DNA of 64,000 bases from Cryptomeria japonica (lineage: Eukaryota; Streptophyta; Pinopsida; Cupressales; Cupressaceae), in assembly GCF_030272615.1 (NCBI RefSeq), contig NC_081411.1:155458971-155522970 (forward strand). The letters are read 5' to 3'. The position numbers and the translations under genes were made by a program. Under the pieces are notes generated by a model, which was given only the letters and a program-made list of their open reading frames with translations, searched no databases and was not told the DNA's origin. This document shows, piece by piece, positions 60,290 to 64,000 of the stretch (positions are counted from its first letter, which is position 1; every line of letters begins with the position of its first letter).

Positions 60290-60455
60290 ATGAACTCTCT
60301 CTCTCTTTGAACTCTCTCCTCTTTTCTCTCTCTCCCTCATTCTCTCTCTCTCTCCCTTTATGAACTCTCTCATCTTTTCTCTCTCCCTCATTCACTCTGT
60401 CTCACTCATTGTCTCTCAAATTACCTACTCTCCCTCTCTCTCTAGCTCTCTTTAT
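59695..60455. repeat. CT-rich simple-repeat tract
   Basis: About 760 bases of (CT)n broken by a recurring phrase cattacctactctctc and short CA runs. It gives a 204-codon Ser/Leu frame that is not a gene. Confidence 0.93.
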
Positions 60456-60602
60456 TTTAATTGTGCGTGAAAATTTGAATGTTTAAATTTATATTTTAAA
60501 ATGTTGTATTTAATTATAATTTTTTTTTGGAAGGTGAAATGTAAATTAAATAGTAATTGTAAATTTTCATGTTTGTATATATATGTAGATTATATTCACA
60601 TA

Positions 60603-61590
60603 ATGCATGAGTTTGACATAGATGATCTATTAGGTCAGATGTCACCTCCACCCCCTCCACCTCCACCCCCACCCCCTCCACCTACTCCAGAGGAGTTGAG
60701 GGAGACCATGAGGAGGAATATTGTTTCCCTCTTGAGAGATATTGCTACTACTAGACATGATCCTCCTCCTTCATAGCTACTATGCCTTGTAGAGAGTATG
60801 CAAGGCATTATCCATTCTATATAGAAATTGGATGGGGAGTTGGATAGATATCGCACGTTGAGGGAGTCCATGTGTGCTTATTAATTTGATGGCCTATCTT
60901 ATAAACAGGTCAATGAGTTGAAAATAACAAAAAAGTAACTGAAATGATTTTTGTGAACCCTAAAATGGGTGAGGAGATAGATCCCAAAAAGCCACGTATA
61001 TCTATTAGATGGTGTAGGCACCCACAGATAGTTGCACACTTTTGGGAGCATTGGTGGATGGTATTTGACCATCCACCACACTCTAATCATGAGGTGTCGA
61101 TGTTTTGAAAAATTATGAGTTGAATTTGAATTGGGTAAAAAACCCAATTACTTTGACATCGGATCATTCCAAGGGGTTGGTCGAGGCATACCATAGGACA
61201 GGCCAGGGACCAAATTAAGTGATAGAGTTAGAAATCATGTGTGTGATGATCCCCTTGTTCCTCTTCCTGCACTAGTTGTTCCTATACCTATTCATCATCA
61301 AGCAGTTGAATCTGCTCTTGGCTCATTGAGTGCCCTTTTGGGCAATTTGTTAGAGTAGTTGCACCAGGTGAGGGTTTCCCCCAGCATAGCACATGTTTGC
61401 ACGAGATGCAGGGGTATATGTATGGGTCCCGAGAGTGTGTTTCCCATGGAGGAGATGGTGATCTTGTTGATGTTGATGCGGCCCATGGTGGATATGATGA
61501 TGATGTTGATGAGGGTGTAGATGATGACATCATCTCTTCATATGTTAATCTCCTATGCGTAGACAATGATCATCCTACAGAGGTATGAAT
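60603..61590 (+). pseudogene. Unrecognised decayed gene-like region, 5' part
   Basis: ATG at 60603 opens MHEFDIDDLLGQMS, then about 13 Pro, then PEELRETMRRNIVSLLRDI, a short helical region, to a stop at 60774. Readable pieces continue in shifting frames: EEIDPKKPRISIRWCRHP and VAHFWEHWWMVFDHPP (about 60970-61080), then HHQAVESALGSLSALLGNLL (61299-61357). The Trp-rich piece suggests a folded domain, possibly of a DNA transposon protein, but I cannot name it. Many stops argue against function, unless introns explain some of them. Confidence 0.35.
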
Positions 61591-61851
61591 TAATTTATAT
61601 AACTTACAGTGCAATATTAAACTTAATATATATACACATATGAACCATAACACGAGTGAATTTTTCTGAATAGAGGAGCATTCATACCACGTCATCGAGG
61701 GAGCCCCATCATCTTATCTCAATACCTCAAGATGTTGGTGCCCCGTTTATGATATGCACTTTAATCTAGATACATTGAAGTACATTTAAAATAAACAATT
61801 AAAACTTAAAATTTAATAATGCATATGATATTTTTTTTTTCAATTTTGTAG

Positions 61852-62675
61852 GGCGTTTCGGGTAACATTGAGGTTGGCAGTTCTTCATGCCCTGGCCCAT
61901 CGATCACTAAGGCTCAGTCTCATATACCCCTAGTGTGTTTTTTATTAATTAATTTTGAGTGTTTATATACTTACTAATCTATGTACAACTCTGATTCATT
62001 CCTTATTTTCACAATTGTAAGCTTTTGGGTTGTTTGATGATGCATCATGTGTATGTCCTCACCCATCAGTGACTTTGGCTGCACATCAGACACCATATGT
62101 ATTATTTTCTTCCATAAACTTGTAGTATTTATATACTTTATAATTTATGTATATACAAGTTTGATTAGTGCTTTACATATGTTTTTCAGGTCGACACCAC
62201 TATCAGTCTTGGTATGGCTATGGGATTGAGCCAAATGCAACCATCGACATTTTCATTTGAGGTCATGATTAAAAAATTAATTCTAATTTGTCTATTGTGT
62301 ACCTGTCTTTTATAGGGATTATCAAAATTGATGTAATGTTTTTTGTACAGGACTTGACTGCAACCACTTTTTTTGTTAATAAGAGTGGACCTCCTCATAA
62401 CACTAAGGGTATTACAAAGCACGGTCATATGGTAATTTATTTTAAATGTTCATTATTTAATTACTTTATAAGTGAATTATGCAAGTCATTTGAATTAAAC
62501 ACACATAACTTCTTATCATGTTATCTTTTAATAATGTATAGGAGGGCACGTAGGAATTGATATTGCAGGCACATGAGATGGTGATTCTCATAAGCATGTC
62601 CAGTAGGATGATGCATCTTCGTCATCTTCCCGTGGAGTGAAGAGGATTGCAAATCAAATGCATGCGAGCTTTTAG
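61852..62675 (+). pseudogene. Exon-like segments of the same unrecognised region
   Basis: Five short blocks stand between AT-rich spacers with intron-like borders: 61852-61932, 62022-62098, 62190-62260, 62351-62431 and 62542-62675. Most start after AG and end before GT. The first two code for similar peptides (SSCPGPSITKAQSHIP and ASCVCPHPSVTLAAHQTP), suggesting a duplicated exon. Phases do not all join cleanly. The last block ends at TAG 62673. No known family. Confidence 0.3.
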
Positions 62676-62730
62676 ATTATATACATTAGAACATGTTATG
62701 TTATTATATATTATGAAATTTTTATGATCA

Positions 62731-62872
62731 CACTTGTTATGTTATTAGGACTTGTTATTATGTTATTTGGACTTGTTATTATGTCATTTTCTTGTTATTA
62801 TTTTATCAGGACTTGTTATGTTATCTGGACTAGGACTTGTTATTATGATATCAGGACTTGTTATGTGATTTG
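62731..62872. repeat. Degenerate tandem repeat, unit about 20 bases
   Basis: Seven copies of (gga)cttgttat(tatg) with spacers of 15-25 bases. It gives no coding frame of interest. Confidence 0.75.
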
Positions 62873-62879
62873 GTGCCCT

Positions 62880-64000
62880 CTAGTATTAATTTTTTGCACT
62901 TTACTTGTACAAGACATTTGTGTGTTGTGCTGTCATTCTAGGCTCACAAATGCATCCTAGGTAGAAAATGATCATACTAAAAATTTTAACACGTGCACAT
63001 GATATGACATTCTAAAACTATTAAAGCTGGAAATTATATGACATGCACATATTATCCAATATCATATTCCATTCTAGAGGCTCACACATGCACATGATAT
63101 CACATTATTAAAGATCAAAGATAAAACTACTAATTATGAAAAGACATTGTAATCTTAACTAGAATCATAAGTTAATGAAAAATATAATACTTATAAAATT
63201 TTATAGAAATAAAATAAAATTCAATTAACTATGAGTGGAGAAAATATTTAACCTAGAACAATGTGATAGGTAGTTTTAAATCTTGCATGTTCACATAAAG
63301 CTCATCAATTTTGTATAATAAAATAATAGAAAAAACAATTCAATATAAGCTATAAACTTATTAAAAGAGATGAGAATAATAATTCAAAATGTGATAGATA
63401 AGGAATACTAAACTTTTTAATAATTACTATTGACTTTTCCCTTTGGGTGAAATGATATGTTATGACTAGTGTGATAGTCTAGATCTAATATTTAAATGTT
63501 ATACATATGAAAAATAAAACCTAAGAAAGATGTTTGTGATATTTGAGATGAATACATGTTCATATAGGCTTGTCCACTTGATGTGGTTACATCCTTTAAA
63601 TCTAATGATTTCACTGAAATTTAACATATGCTTAAATGTGTGTCAAAGACAAATAGAGTTCTAAAAACATATTGGGAATTTATTATGTGTAGAAAAATCA
63701 TGAAACATTGTTGACATTAACCCAAATTTGTTTTCTAATATACATATAAATTAAAGACACACATGACATATATGTAAATGCTTATGATAATGTTGTATCT
63801 ATTGACGTGGATGTAATAAAAAATAATTGGTTCATTCTTCTTTTCAATCTAATTTGAATAATTACCAATGACTTTGGAACTTGTCATTGAACACAAAATC
63901 TTAAATGCTAGATCTATATTGGTTTAGCATAAATAGTGATGGGAAACAATTAGCCTTTAAAATTGACATTTTTGGGAGCAATAAAATTAGAATATGGAAA
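62880..64000. other. AT-rich right end, nothing recognised
   Basis: No frame of useful length, no LTR ends, no RNA gene seen. Repeated words such as acatgcacat and gacatgcacatatta near 63000-63100 are local. Confidence 0.5.

Noticed and set aside
59679-60293. A 204-codon Ser/Leu-rich frame
   Set aside because: It is a translation of the CT-rich simple repeat.
62700-62872. Possible CRISPR-like array
   Set aside because: Units are short, degenerate and spaced unevenly, and the DNA is from a plant; it is a minisatellite.

Overview
This window looks like nuclear DNA from a seed plant with a very large, repeat-filled genome. It shows Ty1/copia and Ty3/gypsy elements primed by initiator-Met tRNA, plant L1-type LINEs, a plant F-box gene and many decayed, deeply nested insertions. 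A gymnosperm such as a conifer is my best guess; the sequence does not prove it. About 90% of the bases belong to transposable elements. I see no tRNA, rRNA, CRISPR array or prokaryotic operon.

Layout. (1) 1-884, minus strand: the only convincing host gene, an F-box protein, open in one frame from its ATG to the left edge (294 codons, incomplete). (2) 1342-19067: an L1-type LINE on the plus strand, bounded by an exact 18-bp target-site duplication (TSD). Two LTR elements split its ORF2: a young Ty1/copia element (Copia-1, 4750-10763, TSD agatt) and a deleted Ty3/gypsy element (Gypsy-A, 11000-17045, TSD attgg). (3) 19068-20240: AT-rich DNA with nothing I recognise. (4) 20240-58990: a six-layer nest. 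A decayed LINE ORF1 (LINE-G) is split by a ~4.1-kb solo LTR (F, TSD ctaga). F is split by a non-autonomous LTR element (C) carrying zinc-knuckle and unrecognised coding sequence. C is split by a Ty3/gypsy element (Gypsy-B, TSD g/atatg), B by a Ty1/copia element (Copia-D, TSD aaaag/aaaaa), and D's 5' LTR by a minus-strand non-coding element with 4.4-kb LTRs (E, TSD aagag) that matches the LARD plan. (5) 57745-64000: a TA/TG microsatellite, the end of F and LINE-G, a reverse-strand LTR scrap, a long CT-rich tract, a decayed gene-like region starting with a poly-proline ORF, a small tandem repeat and AT-rich sequence.

How it fits together. LTR divergence, judged by eye, agrees with the nesting: E LTRs differ by roughly 2%, D by about 10%, and B and C by more. 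Copia-1 LTRs differ by about 2%. Every element whose primer-binding site survives uses the same 3' end of initiator-Met tRNA. Copia-1 is the only element with a nearly open gag-pol (two stops); the others are broken, deleted or non-coding. C and E lack reverse transcriptase and integrase and would have needed enzymes from other elements.

Boundaries come from matching TSDs, TG...CA ends, primer sites and polypurine tracts read by eye. Divergence figures are hand counts on partial alignments. Family names rest on motifs, not database searches.
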